Numbered from the stretch's first letter, positions 32,115 through 40,594 are shown. The stretch: 64,000 nucleotides of DNA from Kribbella antiqua (GCF_004345665.1 NZ_SLWR01000010.1:338804-402803); one strand, 5' to 3'. Notes: generated by a model from the letters alone, not told the origin. Program-made: numbers and translations.

Positions 32115-32845
32115 AGGTCGACGAGGTCGAGGAGTTGGCCTAGTTCTTTGTGGTCCAGGTCGCGGAGTTCGCCGGTGTGGAGGTTGCCGCGGCGGACGGG
32201 GCCGATCGCCGTACGGGTGAGGCGTTTGACCGGGTGACCGATGGCGTCGAACATGCGGCGGACGATGCGGTTGCGGCCCTCGTGCAGGCTGATCTGGATG
32301 AGCGTGCGGCCGCGGATGCTGGAGACCACCTTCACGGTGTCCGCCTGGGCGGGTCCGTCGTCGAGTTCGATGCCGTCGAGGAGCCGGCGAAGGGCCGCTG
32401 GTTTCACGTTGCCGTCGACTTCGGCGACGTACGTCTTCGAGACCTCGTACGACGGGTGCGTCAGACGGTGGGCGAATTCGCCATGATTGGTGAGCAGCAG
32501 CAGGCCCTCGGTGTCGGTGTCGAGGCGGCCGATGTGGAACAGGCGCTCCGGGCGATCGTGGACGTAGTCGGCGATGCACGGACGGCCCTGCGGGTCGGAC
32601 ATCGTGGTGACGACGCCGCGGGGTTTGTTGAGGACGAGGTACACGTGCGCGCTGGTCGGCGGAATGCGTTCGCCGTCGACGCGGATCACGGCCACCGCCG
32701 GATCAACCCGTACGCCGAACTCCGTCACCACCTGACCGTCGACCTCGACCCGCCCCTGCTCGATCAGCAACTCAGCATTCCGCCGACTCGCAATCCCCGC
32801 CTGAGCCAGCACCTTTTGCAGCCGAATCCCGGCTTCCTCAACCAT
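32111..32845 (-). CDS. rluB: RsuA/RluB-family rRNA pseudouridine synthase
   Basis: A 244-residue pseudouridine synthase: an S4 RNA-binding domain (GIRLQKVLAQAGIASRRNAE onward, residues 4-60) and a catalytic domain with GRLDTDTEGLLLLTN, the Asp being the nucleophile. In Escherichia coli RluB modifies U2605 of 23S rRNA. The gene overlaps the end of scpB by 8 bp, and the order scpA-scpB-rluB is the common bacterial one. ATG 32845 is the start (GTG 32848 is the adjacent alternative). Confidence 0.9.
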   Translation of the reverse strand: MVEEAGIRLQKVLAQAGIASRRNAELLIEQGRVEVDGQVVTEFGVRVDPAVAVIRVDGERIPPTSAHVYLVLNKPRGVVTTMSDPQGRPCIADYVHDRPERLFHIGRLDTDTEGLLLLTNHGEFAHRLTHPSYEVSKTYVAEVDGNVKPAALRRLLDGIELDDGPAQADTVKVVSSIRGRTLIQISLHEGRNRIVRRMFDAIGHPVKRLTRTAIGPVRRGNLHTGELRDLDHKELGQLLDLVDL

Positions 32846-34607
32846 CACGCCGAGCATCCCCAAAATTCCCGCGGTCCGCGTCATCCGCCGAGATCCCGTC
32901 CGGGGACTTGGCGGCGTCGACTGCGGGCTCCTCTGCTTCGGCTTCGGCCGGATCGACGGCTTCGGCCGACTCGACCTCATCGGACGGATCTAGCTCGTCC
33001 GGCTCGTGTTCCAGATCCAGGTCGACCGGCTCGCCGGTGCTGAGGTCACCGTCGATGCCCGTCTCGTCATCGTCCTCGGCGGGTTCGAGCTCGTCGGACG
33101 GCTCGAGCTCGCCGGGCTCATGCTCCAGATCCAGGTCGACGGACTCATCGGTGCTCAGATCCCCGTCGATCCCGGTCTCGTCGCCAGCGTCCCCGGCCGC
33201 GTACCCGCCGCCCACGTCCTCGCCAGCCGGCTCTCCCGCCTGAGCGTATTCCGCGCCGGCGGCGTCCTCCGCCTTCGCGTCGCCGGCGGCGCCGTACTCG
33301 CTGGGGACGTCCTCGCCCACGGCGTCCTCCACCTCCGCGTCGCCGGCGGCGCCGTACTCGCCGGGGACGTCGTGGCTCGCGGCGTCCTCCGGCTGGGTGT
33401 CGGCGTCGCCGGGCTCGGCGGGTGCTTGGTCCGCTTCGGCGGTCGGGTCTGCGTGCGCGGGCTCGGCGGCTGGCTGGTCGGGGGTGGCGTCGTCCGCGGG
33501 GGTTTCGGTGGTGGGGATGGTTTGGGCGGCTAGTTCTTCTTCTACATCGTCCATTTCGGGGAGGTAGGGGGCGAGTTCGGGGAGGTCGTCGAGGGACTGC
33601 ATGCCCATGCGTTCGAGGAAGTACGACGTGGTGCGGTAGAGGGTCGCCTGGGACTCGGTGTCGGAGCCGGCCTCCTCCACCAGACCGCGGGCGACGAGCG
33701 TACGCATGACGCCGTCGACGTTCACACCACGGATCGCGGACACGCGCGCGCGGCTGACTGGCTGCTTGTAGGCGACCACCGCGAGCGTTTCCAGCGCCGC
33801 CTGGGTGAGCCGCGCCTGCTGCCCGTCGAGCACGAACCTCTCCACGTACGGCGCCGCCTCCACGCGGGTGTAGTAGCGCCAACCGCCACCCACCTCACGC
33901 AGGTCGAACCCACGTCCCTGCTCGGTGTACTCCTCAGCCAACGTCTCCAGCGCCGCCGACACATCGCCCGTCGGCCGCCCCACCGCCCGCGCCAACGTCA
34001 GCACCGGCAACGGCTCATCCGTCACCATCAGAATCGCCTCGAGCGCCCGCCGCATCGTGTCGTCGTCGATCACCACCTCCTCCCCCACCGGAACCTCCGT
34101 CTGCCCCGGCGGCAGATGATCCTCATCCAGTACGCCGCCCTCACCCTCACCAGAGCCGGAGTCGCCTGACGCGGAGTCGCCGGAGGCGGAGTCGGTGTCG
34201 CCGGGCGTGGAGTCGCCTGCGGCATCGCCGGAGTCCGAGGCAGAGTCGCCTGGAGCCGAGTCAGAAGCGGAGTCGCCGGGGGTAGAGTCGCCGGAGGGGT
34301 GGGCGGCGGGCTCCGAGCTGGGGTCCACGCCGTCTGCTTCGTCGTCCGAGCTGGTTTGGGGAGCTCTGCTGGTCGATTCCGGTGGGTTAGGCTCCCCAGA
34401 CTCGGCTGGAGCGCTCCCCGAACCGGTTTGGGGAGCAGCCTCCGCGGAGTCGGAGTCGGAGTCGCCTGCCGCATCGCCGGACTCCGGGGCGGAGTCGCCC
34501 GGGGTGGGCTCGGCGTCGTACTCGGGCTCGAGGTCTTCGGCGCCGTTGTCTACGAAGCTGTGGGTGTCGGGGGCGGTGTCCAACTCGGTCGGGTTGTGTT
34601 CGGTCAC
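32838..34607 (-). CDS. scpB: Segregation and condensation protein ScpB with very long acidic disordered arms
   Basis: ScpB is the winged-helix dimer subunit of the SMC-ScpAB condensin. The recognisable core spans about residues 177-350 (DDTMRRALEAILMVTDEPLP, RLTQAALETLAVVAYKQPVS, VDGVMRTLVARGLVEEAGSD). Around it are about 175 residues N-terminal and 240 C-terminal of low-complexity Asp/Glu/Ser/Ala sequence; typical actinobacterial ScpB has 190-260 residues in all. The C-terminal arm contains a duplicated DETGIDGDLST unit followed by LDLEHEP. ATGA overlap with scpA at 34604-34607. The start at GTG/ATG 34607 is fixed by the overlap. No frameshift is needed to read through. Confidence 0.9.
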   Translation of the reverse strand: MTEHNPTELDTAPDTHSFVDNGAEDLEPEYDAEPTPGDSAPESGDAAGDSDSDSAEAAPQTGSGSAPAESGEPNPPESTSRAPQTSSDDEADGVDPSSEPAAHPSGDSTPGDSASDSAPGDSASDSGDAAGDSTPGDTDSASGDSASGDSGSGEGEGGVLDEDHLPPGQTEVPVGEEVVIDDDTMRRALEAILMVTDEPLPVLTLARAVGRPTGDVSAALETLAEEYTEQGRGFDLREVGGGWRYYTRVEAAPYVERFVLDGQQARLTQAALETLAVVAYKQPVSRARVSAIRGVNVDGVMRTLVARGLVEEAGSDTESQATLYRTTSYFLERMGMQSLDDLPELAPYLPEMDDVEEELAAQTIPTTETPADDATPDQPAAEPAHADPTAEADQAPAEPGDADTQPEDAASHDVPGEYGAAGDAEVEDAVGEDVPSEYGAAGDAKAEDAAGAEYAQAGEPAGEDVGGGYAAGDAGDETGIDGDLSTDESVDLDLEHEPGELEPSDELEPAEDDDETGIDGDLSTGEPVDLDLEHEPDELDPSDEVESAEAVDPAEAEAEEPAVDAAKSPDGISADDADRGNFGDARRDG

Positions 34608-35590
34608 TGCTCCACCGTCTCGTTCGAGGCGCCTGGCTCGGCGTCGTCGTCATCTGTGGCGAGGTCGCCGGGTTCGAGGAAGTCGTGGTCGTCGGAGACC
34701 TGCGGCGCCTCGCCCTCCTCGGACTCGGGCTTGGCGACCTCGTCGAACTCGTCGCTGACGTCGATGTCGCCCTCGTCCGTGCCGGTCCACCGGATGGTGA
34801 GCTCCCCCAGCGGCGTCACCTGGTCGAACGAGACCGCCGCCTCCCGGAAGAGCTCCAGCAATGCCAGGAACCGGCACACCGTCGTCACCGTGTCCGGCGA
34901 GTCCGCCACCAGCGCCCGGAACGTCGTACTGCGCTGACGCCGCAACCGGTCCACGATCACCACGGCCTGTTCGCGCACCGTCACCTGGGACCCGTGAAGG
35001 TGCATCAGCGACACACCTTCCGGTACGTCGGTCTTCGGCGCCAGCGCACGGGCAGCCAGCGCGGCCAGCCCGGCCGGGTCGATTCCCAGCAGCACCTCCG
35101 GCAGCAGCTCCGCGAACCGCGGCTCCACGCCGACAGCCCGCGGGAAGCGCCGCGACTCGGCAGCCATCCGCTCCTGGATCAGCGCCGCGATCTGCTTGAA
35201 CGCCCGGTACTGCAGCAGCCGCGCGAACAGCAGGTCCCGCGCCTCCAGCAGCGCCAGGTCCTCGTCGTCCTCGACCTCGCCCTTCGGCAGCAGCCGCGCC
35301 GCCTTCAGGTCCAGCAGGGTCGCCGCGATCAGCAGGAACTCCGACGTCTGGTCCAGGTCCCACTCGGACCCGAGCGCCTTGATGTGCGCGATGAAGTCGT
35401 CGGTGATCACCGAGAGCGCGATCTCGGTGATGTCCAGCTTGTGCTTGCTGATCAGCTGCAGCAGCAGGTCGAACGGCCCCTCGAAGTTGACCAGGTGAAC
35501 GCTGAACCCCTTGCCCTCGGCAACAGCCGGCACCCCGTCGTCGGCCGGAGCTGACGAAAGGTCCAAGGGCAGCGAGTCCGACGAGCTCAT
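34604..35590 (-). CDS. scpA: Segregation and condensation protein ScpA
   Basis: A 328-residue kleisin that bridges the SMC heads and binds ScpB. The N-terminal domain starts FSVHLVNFEGPFDLLLQLIS; the helical middle includes LIAATLLDLKAARLLP; the C-terminal winged helix includes FRALVADSPDTVTTVCRFLA. The last 50 residues are acidic, as in ScpB. ATGA overlaps at both ends couple it with the small upstream gene (35587-35590) and scpB. The order parA-small protein-scpA-scpB-rluB is conserved in actinobacteria. Confidence 0.94.
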   Translation of the reverse strand: MSSSDSLPLDLSSAPADDGVPAVAEGKGFSVHLVNFEGPFDLLLQLISKHKLDITEIALSVITDDFIAHIKALGSEWDLDQTSEFLLIAATLLDLKAARLLPKGEVEDDEDLALLEARDLLFARLLQYRAFKQIAALIQERMAAESRRFPRAVGVEPRFAELLPEVLLGIDPAGLAALAARALAPKTDVPEGVSLMHLHGSQVTVREQAVVIVDRLRRQRSTTFRALVADSPDTVTTVCRFLALLELFREAAVSFDQVTPLGELTIRWTGTDEGDIDVSDEFDEVAKPESEEGEAPQVSDDHDFLEPGDLATDDDDAEPGASNETVEQ

Positions 35591-35952
35591 TCCGAGGCCT
35601 TGAGCCGCCGTACCAGCACAGAGTCGGGCCCGTGGTCGACGAAGTCGGCCAGCAGGACGTCGATCGCCTCGCGGACGATCCGGCCGCGGTCGGCGCTCAG
35701 CCCGTGTTCGGCCCGCAACGCGAGTCTGGTCTGTTCCAGGCCGAGCAGCTCCTCCTCGGTCACGTACACGGTGATCTTCGTGTCGTGCCGGACCCGACCG
35801 CTGGACTTGCGGTCGTCGACGACGGCCGTCCGCGACCGCACCGAAGCGGCCGGTGGTCCGTCAGTGGTGGTGCGCTTCTCGGGTCTGGTCTGCTTCGGTG
35901 CCGCACCCCCGAAGAGTTCACTGGCACCTGGCAGGCTTACCCGGCGGGACAA
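35587..35952 (-). CDS. Small conserved protein between parA and scpA, TTG start
   Basis: A 121-residue protein: an N-terminal motif SRRVSLPGASELFGG, a basic disordered stretch, then a helical C-terminus (RVRHDTKITVYVTEEELLGL, RGRIVREAIDVLLADF, DSVLVRRLK). The C-terminal half looks like a ribbon-helix-helix-type or small DNA-binding domain (strand 'KITVYVTEEEL' then two helices), which is inference. No ATG or GTG is in frame; TTG 35952 has GGAGGT nine bases upstream and overlaps the parA stop by 16 bp. Comparable short proteins occur at this spot in other actinobacteria, usually uncharacterised. Confidence 0.72.
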   Translation of the reverse strand: MSRRVSLPGASELFGGAAPKQTRPEKRTTTDGPPAASVRSRTAVVDDRKSSGRVRHDTKITVYVTEEELLGLEQTRLALRAEHGLSADRGRIVREAIDVLLADFVDHGPDSVLVRRLKASE

Positions 35953-36977
35953 CGCGCCAGCACCTCCTTGGCAAGGTCGCGGTACTGCGTGGCCGCTTGG
36001 GACGAGGGGGCGTACGTCGTGATCGGTTCGCCGACGACCGTGGTCTCGGGGAACTTGACGGTACGCCGGATGACGGTGTGGAAAACACGTTCGTCGAACG
36101 CCTGGACAACCCGGTCGAGCACCTCGCGGGCGTGCGTCGTACGCCCGTCGAACATGGTGCCGAGGATGCCGACGATCTCCAGCTTCGGGTTCAGCCGGTC
36201 CTGCACCTTGCCGATCGTGTCGGTCAGCATCGCCAGCCCGCGCAGCGCGAAGAACTCGCACTCCAGCGGTACGACGATGCCGTTCGACGCGGTCAGGGCG
36301 TTCACGGTGAGCAGGCCGAGCGAGGGCGCGCAGTCGATCAGGATCACGTCGTACAACGGGATGATCGGCTCGAGCACCCGCTGCAGGGTGTACTCGCGAG
36401 CGACCTCCTGGACCAGCTGGACCTCGGCCGCGGACAGGTCGATGTTGGCCGGCAGCAGGTCGAGGTTCTCCACCCGGGTCGGACGGATCACCTCGTCCGG
36501 GGTGATGTCGCGCTGCATCAGCAGGTTGTAGACCGAGATGTCCAGGTCGTGCGGCTGGACGCCGAGCCCGATCGAGGCCGAGCCCTGCGGGTCGAAGTCG
36601 ATCAGCAGCACCTTGCGCCCGGTCTCGGCGATCGCCGCCCCGAGGTTGATCGTGGTGGTGGTCTTGCCAACGCCGCCCTTCTGGTTGCACATCGCGATCA
36701 CCTGTGCGGGGCCCGTCTTCGTCGGCGGCTGCGGCTCCGGTAGATCGGGGAGCGGCCGGCCGGTCGGCCCGATCTTGTTCCTCGGGCCGTGCGGATCATT
36801 CACAGGTGCGATGTCCTCCGCGGTGAGCTTGGCCGTCGGCCGGGGCATCTCCGCATAGTTGTCGGGTGGGGTCAGGCTCCGGGGCGCGGCGGGCGTGGCC
36901 GGCTGGACCGGGGTCGTACGGGTCGGTTCCGCCTGTGTCGGCAGGTGCTCGGTGACCGGGAATGTCGACTCGTTCAT
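35937..36977 (-). CDS. parA: ParA-family ATPase
   Basis: A 346-residue Walker-type ATPase: deviant Walker A KGGVGKTTTTINLG, DFDPQGSASIGL (Walker A'), DVILIDCAPSLGLL (Walker B). The first 85 residues are a proline-rich, disordered extension absent from typical Soj/ParA (about 255-300). No parB gene is adjacent, and no parS-like palindrome is seen nearby, so this is the second, scpAB-linked ParA that many actinobacteria have rather than the origin ParA. ATG 36977. Its stop is inside the ribosome binding region of the following TTG-start gene. Confidence 0.9.
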   Translation of the reverse strand: MNESTFPVTEHLPTQAEPTRTTPVQPATPAAPRSLTPPDNYAEMPRPTAKLTAEDIAPVNDPHGPRNKIGPTGRPLPDLPEPQPPTKTGPAQVIAMCNQKGGVGKTTTTINLGAAIAETGRKVLLIDFDPQGSASIGLGVQPHDLDISVYNLLMQRDITPDEVIRPTRVENLDLLPANIDLSAAEVQLVQEVAREYTLQRVLEPIIPLYDVILIDCAPSLGLLTVNALTASNGIVVPLECEFFALRGLAMLTDTIGKVQDRLNPKLEIVGILGTMFDGRTTHAREVLDRVVQAFDERVFHTVIRRTVKFPETTVVGEPITTYAPSSQAATQYRDLAKEVLARCPAG

Positions 36978-37189
36978 GACTCGTCAAACCTTTCAACCGA
37001 TACGGGCGATCCCAGCGACTGTAAGCGTGCATTCAAGCACTCTCAACGAGCCACTCCGCACCGGGGTGGGGTGGTTTGTCGACAAAGCTCCCGACCGGCC
37101 TGATTACACCGTTCGGATGACGAAACGTGACCAGATGATCGCACACCGTCGCCAGCTCGCTCGAACCGGGTCTACCTTTCACGAGCGAG

Positions 37190-38122
37190 TCAGGAGGAGA
37201 GGGCTCGGGGGTGTGAGGTCGCGTAGACCTCGCGGAGCTTGTCGACTGTTACGAGGGTGTAGACCTGGGTGGTGGTGACGGAGGCGTGACCCAGGAGTTC
37301 CTGCACCACGCGGACGTCGGCGCCGCCGTCCAGTAGGTGTGTGGCGAAAGAGTGGCGCAGGGTGTGCGGCGAGATCTCCTTGGCGATCCCGGCTCGCTGG
37401 GCCGCGCGACGCAGTACGGTCCAGGCGCTCTGCCGCGACAGCCGACCGCCCCGCGCGTTGAGGAACAATGCGGGCGTACCACGTCCCCGCTGCACGAGGT
37501 CTGGACGGCCGCGGACCTGGTACGACGACAGCGCGTCGCGGGCGTAGGACCCGACGGGCACGACCCGCTCCTTGCTGCCCTTGCCGCGCAGCAGGACCGC
37601 GCCGGTCTCCAGGTCGATGTCATCGACGTCCAGCCCGACCGCCTCGGAGATCCGAGCGCCCGTGCCATAGAGGAATTCGAGCAGGGCGGCGTCGCGGGTT
37701 GCCAGTACCGCGGGCTCGGCTTCGGCGCCCGCAGCCGCGGACAGGATGCGGGTCACCTCGTCCACAGAAAGTGCCTTCGGCAACCGTTGTGGCGGCGCCG
37801 GCGGCTTCACCGCGGCTGCTGGATCGGATGCGGTCAAACCCTCACGCAGACAGAACTTGTGGAACCCGCGTACGGCGACCACGGTCCGGCCGGCCGACGA
37901 CGCGGTCAGCGGCGGGTGATCCGCATCGCCCTCGCGTAACCGCATCAGGAAGTCGCTGACCACGGCCTCCGTGATCCGGCCGAGGTCGTCGATCCCGGCG
38001 GCCGCGAGATAGCCGTCATACCGGCGTAGGTCACGCCGGTACGACGCCAGGGTGTTCGCGGCCAGTCCGCGCTCCACCGTGAGGTGGTCCAGGTACGCCC
38101 CGACCGCTCGGCTGATGCTCAG
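37190..38122 (-). CDS. xerD: Site-specific tyrosine recombinase XerD
   Basis: A 310-residue tyrosine recombinase of normal XerD length, resolving chromosome dimers with XerC at dif. N-terminal SAM-like domain: VGAYLDHLTVERGLAANTLA; catalytic domain residues visible: Arg in GTGARISEA, Lys in GKGSKERVVP, His/Arg in SPHTLRHSFATHLL, His and Tyr in LGHASVTTTQVYTL. No ATG/GTG/TTG fits ahead of the N-terminal domain; CTG 38122 overlaps the ald TGA as CTGA and has GAGGTG five bases upstream, so CTG is the probable start. It is part of the ald-xerD-parA-scpAB array and not linked to any mobile element. Confidence 0.9.
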   Translation of the reverse strand: MSISRAVGAYLDHLTVERGLAANTLASYRRDLRRYDGYLAAAGIDDLGRITEAVVSDFLMRLREGDADHPPLTASSAGRTVVAVRGFHKFCLREGLTASDPAAAVKPPAPPQRLPKALSVDEVTRILSAAAGAEAEPAVLATRDAALLEFLYGTGARISEAVGLDVDDIDLETGAVLLRGKGSKERVVPVGSYARDALSSYQVRGRPDLVQRGRGTPALFLNARGGRLSRQSAWTVLRRAAQRAGIAKEISPHTLRHSFATHLLDGGADVRVVQELLGHASVTTTQVYTLVTVDKLREVYATSHPRALSS

Positions 38123-39234
38123 ACCAGCACCTCGTCGAGCTTCAGCTGGGACAGGTCGTGAGCGTCGGCAACAGGTCCGTAGGTGACGTGCCCGTCGAAC
38201 GTGTTCAGGCCGAGCGCCAGGCTGTGGTCCTGCTTCATCGCCTCGCGCCAGCCGAGGTTCGCCAGCTCGATCGCGTACGGCAGGGTCACGTTGGTGAGCG
38301 CGTACGTCGAGGTGTTCGGCACCGCGCCGGGCATGTTCGCGACGCAGTAGAACAACGAGTTGTGGACCTGGTAGACCGGGTCCGCGTGCGTCGTCGGACG
38401 CGAGTCCTCGAAGCAGCCGCCCTGGTCGATCGCGATGTCGCACAGCACGCTGCCCGGCTTCATCCGCCGGACCATGTCGTTGGTGACGACCTTCGGAGCC
38501 TTTGCCCCCGGCACCAGCACCGCACCGATCACCAGGTCTGCCTCGAGCACCGCGCGCTCGATCTCGAACGAGTTCGCGGCGATCGTCAGCAGGTGACCCT
38601 GGTAGATCCGGTCGGCCTCGCGGAGCCGCGCGATGTTGCGGTCGAACAGCTGCACCTGGGCCTGCATACCGAGCGCGATCGCGGCCGCGTTCATGCCTGC
38701 CACGCCCGCACCGATGATCACCACGCGCGCCGGGTGCACACCGGAGACGCCGCCCATCAGGACGCCACGGCCACCGCCACTGCGCATCAGGTGATAGGCG
38801 CCCGCCTGTGGCGCGAGCCGGCCTGCCACCTCGCTCATCGGGGCCAGCAGCGGCAGCGAGCCGTCCGGAAGCTGAACCGTCTCGTACGCGATCCCGGTGA
38901 TACCCGACTTCAGCAGCGCCTCGGTGCAGTCGCCGCTAGCGGCCAGGTGCAGGTAGGTGAACAGGACCTGGTCCCGGCGCATCCGGTGGTACTCCTCCGC
39001 CACCGGCTCCTTCACCTTGAGGACCAGCTCCGCCTCGCCCCAGACGTCGTCCGCGGTCGGCACGATCCGTGCCCCGGCCGCGACGAACTCGTCATCGGGG
39101 ATCAGCGAACCGGCCCCCGCGCCCTGCTCGATCAGAACCTCGTGCCCGCTGCGCGCGAACTCGTGCACACCGGACGGGGTGATCGCCACCCGGTACTCGT
39201 GGTTCTTGACTTCCTTCGGAACTCCGACCTTCAC
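38119..39234 (-). CDS. ald: Alanine dehydrogenase
   Basis: A 371-residue NAD-dependent L-alanine dehydrogenase, reversibly converting alanine to pyruvate and ammonia. The N-terminal VKVGVPKEVKNHEYRVAITP and the Rossmann motif VVIIGAGVAGMNAAAIALG are diagnostic; catalytic His is in YLHLAASG. Length equals typical Ald (371). GTG 39234 has AAGGGC upstream. Its stop overlaps the start of xerD by 4 bp. An inverted repeat (CCACCTGAT/ATCGGGTGG, 39349-39377) lies upstream in its leader. Confidence 0.96.
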   Translation of the reverse strand: MKVGVPKEVKNHEYRVAITPSGVHEFARSGHEVLIEQGAGAGSLIPDDEFVAAGARIVPTADDVWGEAELVLKVKEPVAEEYHRMRRDQVLFTYLHLAASGDCTEALLKSGITGIAYETVQLPDGSLPLLAPMSEVAGRLAPQAGAYHLMRSGGGRGVLMGGVSGVHPARVVIIGAGVAGMNAAAIALGMQAQVQLFDRNIARLREADRIYQGHLLTIAANSFEIERAVLEADLVIGAVLVPGAKAPKVVTNDMVRRMKPGSVLCDIAIDQGGCFEDSRPTTHADPVYQVHNSLFYCVANMPGAVPNTSTYALTNVTLPYAIELANLGWREAMKQDHSLALGLNTFDGHVTYGPVADAHDLSQLKLDEVLV

Positions 39235-39583
39235 AACTTGCCCTTCTTTCACATTCCAGGGTGTGCGGCCCACGTCGTTGTGTCCGCGGCCCGGCGGTGA
39301 GGGGTGTGCTGCCAGGTCGCTGCCGAGTGTAAGCCCGCAGGATTCATACCACCTGATCGGATGGTCCTATCGGGTGGAGACTCGCGGAACCGTTGCCCGG
39401 CGGTTCGGTTACACTCCTATCAGACGCCGTGGCGCCCTGTGACGTTGACCGGGAAATCCCTTGCCAGGCAGGCTTTGCGCAATCTTGACCCAATCCGGTT
39501 CGTTGCCCTCTCCCCCGCTGCGCGCTGCCCGGAAGTGTGCTCTCAAGTACCCCTCATTGAAACCCGGATGGGAAGCTTCTGAC
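39235..39583. other. 349-bp intergenic region between ald and the phosphotransferase gene
   Basis: Divergent leader region. Near ald it holds an inverted repeat with arms CCACCTGAT (39349-39357) and ATCGGGTGG (39369-39377), one mismatch, which could bind an Lrp/AldR-type regulator; a smaller GAACCG/CGGTTC repeat lies at 39387-39406. I see no tRNA, ncRNA or additional gene. Promoters could not be assigned with confidence. Confidence 0.4.
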
Positions 39584-40321
39584 ATGGAAATCGCTCTGCC
39601 AGGTGGGAACGTCGGCGGGGCTGTTCGCGTCGGCGACACCGTCCGCCGCGCGACCGGTGCGTGGACTCCTGCCGTCCACGGCTTGCTCAACTACCTGGCC
39701 GAGGCCGGGGTCAATGGCGTGCCGCGCGTACTGGGGTTCGATGACCAGGGCCGGGAGATCCTCGACTACCTCCCGGGTACGGCGTACGGGCCGGAGGTGC
39801 CGGACGACGTACTCGCGGACGCGATGCGATGGCTGGCCGGGTACCACCGGGTGATCGCGTCGTACCGGCCGGAAGGCGAGATCGTCTGGCGAACGAGTCG
39901 TGGGGTACTCGCGGCCGACCAGATCATCTGCATGCACGACTACGGGTACTACAACTGGATCGGCGACGAGACCGGGTTCAGCGGCGTGATCGACTGGGAC
40001 ATGGCCGGGCCGGGTGTGCCGCTGGACGACATCGCTTTCACTGCCTGGAACACGGCGCCGCTCGCACTGCCGGGGGATCCTGCTTTCCAAGCCCGCCGCC
40101 TGCGCTTGATGGCTTCGTCGTACGGCGACGTGTTCACGCCGCTGGAGATCCTCGAAGCGGCGCCGGTCAGAGCCCAGCGGTCGGCGCGGGTGATCCGGGC
40201 GGGACAGGTGGCCGGTGATCCCGGCATGCTCAATCTGGCTACGGTCGGTGAACCCGAACGCACCGAACGGCGGCTGAAGGATCTGCGGCTGCGCGTCCCG
40301 GAGATCGCGTCGTACCTCTGA
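39584..40321 (+). CDS. Aminoglycoside-phosphotransferase-like kinase-fold protein
   Basis: A 245-residue protein of the APH/choline-kinase superfamily. The catalytic loop is ICMHDYGYYNWIG, where Asp and Asn are kept but the usual His-Gly/Asn-Asp becomes Met-His-Asp; the metal-binding Asp is in VIDWDMAGPG. The N-terminal lobe is short and begins at MEIALPGG. ATG 39584; upstream frame is non-coding. The family includes antibiotic, homoserine and sugar kinases; nothing here points to drug resistance. A hairpin (CCTGCG/CGCAGG at 40405-40422) and a large palindrome follow. Confidence 0.8.
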   Translation: MEIALPGGNVGGAVRVGDTVRRATGAWTPAVHGLLNYLAEAGVNGVPRVLGFDDQGREILDYLPGTAYGPEVPDDVLADAMRWLAGYHRVIASYRPEGEIVWRTSRGVLAADQIICMHDYGYYNWIGDETGFSGVIDWDMAGPGVPLDDIAFTAWNTAPLALPGDPAFQARRLRLMASSYGDVFTPLEILEAAPVRAQRSARVIRAGQVAGDPGMLNLATVGEPERTERRLKDLRLRVPEIASYL

Positions 40322-40428
40322 TGGTTGCCCAGGGCACGCACGAGTGTTTCGGATCACACACGCGCGGGCACAGACGGTTGCCACGGCAGCGATCGTTGAC
40401 GCCCCCTGCGAGGTCCCGCAGGCTTTCC

Positions 40429-40594
40429 CAGAGGGCGTCTGGGAACCCTGCGCCGTCGCGAGCAGGTGCTCGGCGGAGTGCCTCGGTGCGCTGGAGGGGA
40501 GGGCTCGATGCGGAGCATCGTGACCTTCACTCCAGTGCAGCGAGGTGCCCGCCGAGTGCCGCGCAGTAGGCGCAGGGTTTCCAGACGCCCTCTG
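40429..40594. repeat. 166-bp near-perfect palindrome, MITE-like or structured RNA
   Basis: The outer 26 bases at each end are inverted copies of each other at 25 of 26 positions (arm ends CAGAGGGCGTCTGG at 40429 and CCAGACGCCCTCTG ending at 40594), pairing continues inward with small gaps at about 80% to a perfect central hairpin CGATGC-GGA-GCATCG (40506-40520). The dyad centre coincides with the midpoint. No reading frame in it looks like protein and no target-site duplication is evident. It fills most of the 344-bp gap between the kinase-like and F420-oxidoreductase genes. Confidence 0.75.

Noticed and set aside
37190..38122. XerD as a phage or transposon integrase
   Set aside because: Sequence length, neighbours and conserved order show the chromosomal dimer-resolution enzyme.
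39584..40321. Aminoglycoside resistance phosphotransferase
   Set aside because: Weak superfamily similarity only; catalytic loop altered, no resistance context.
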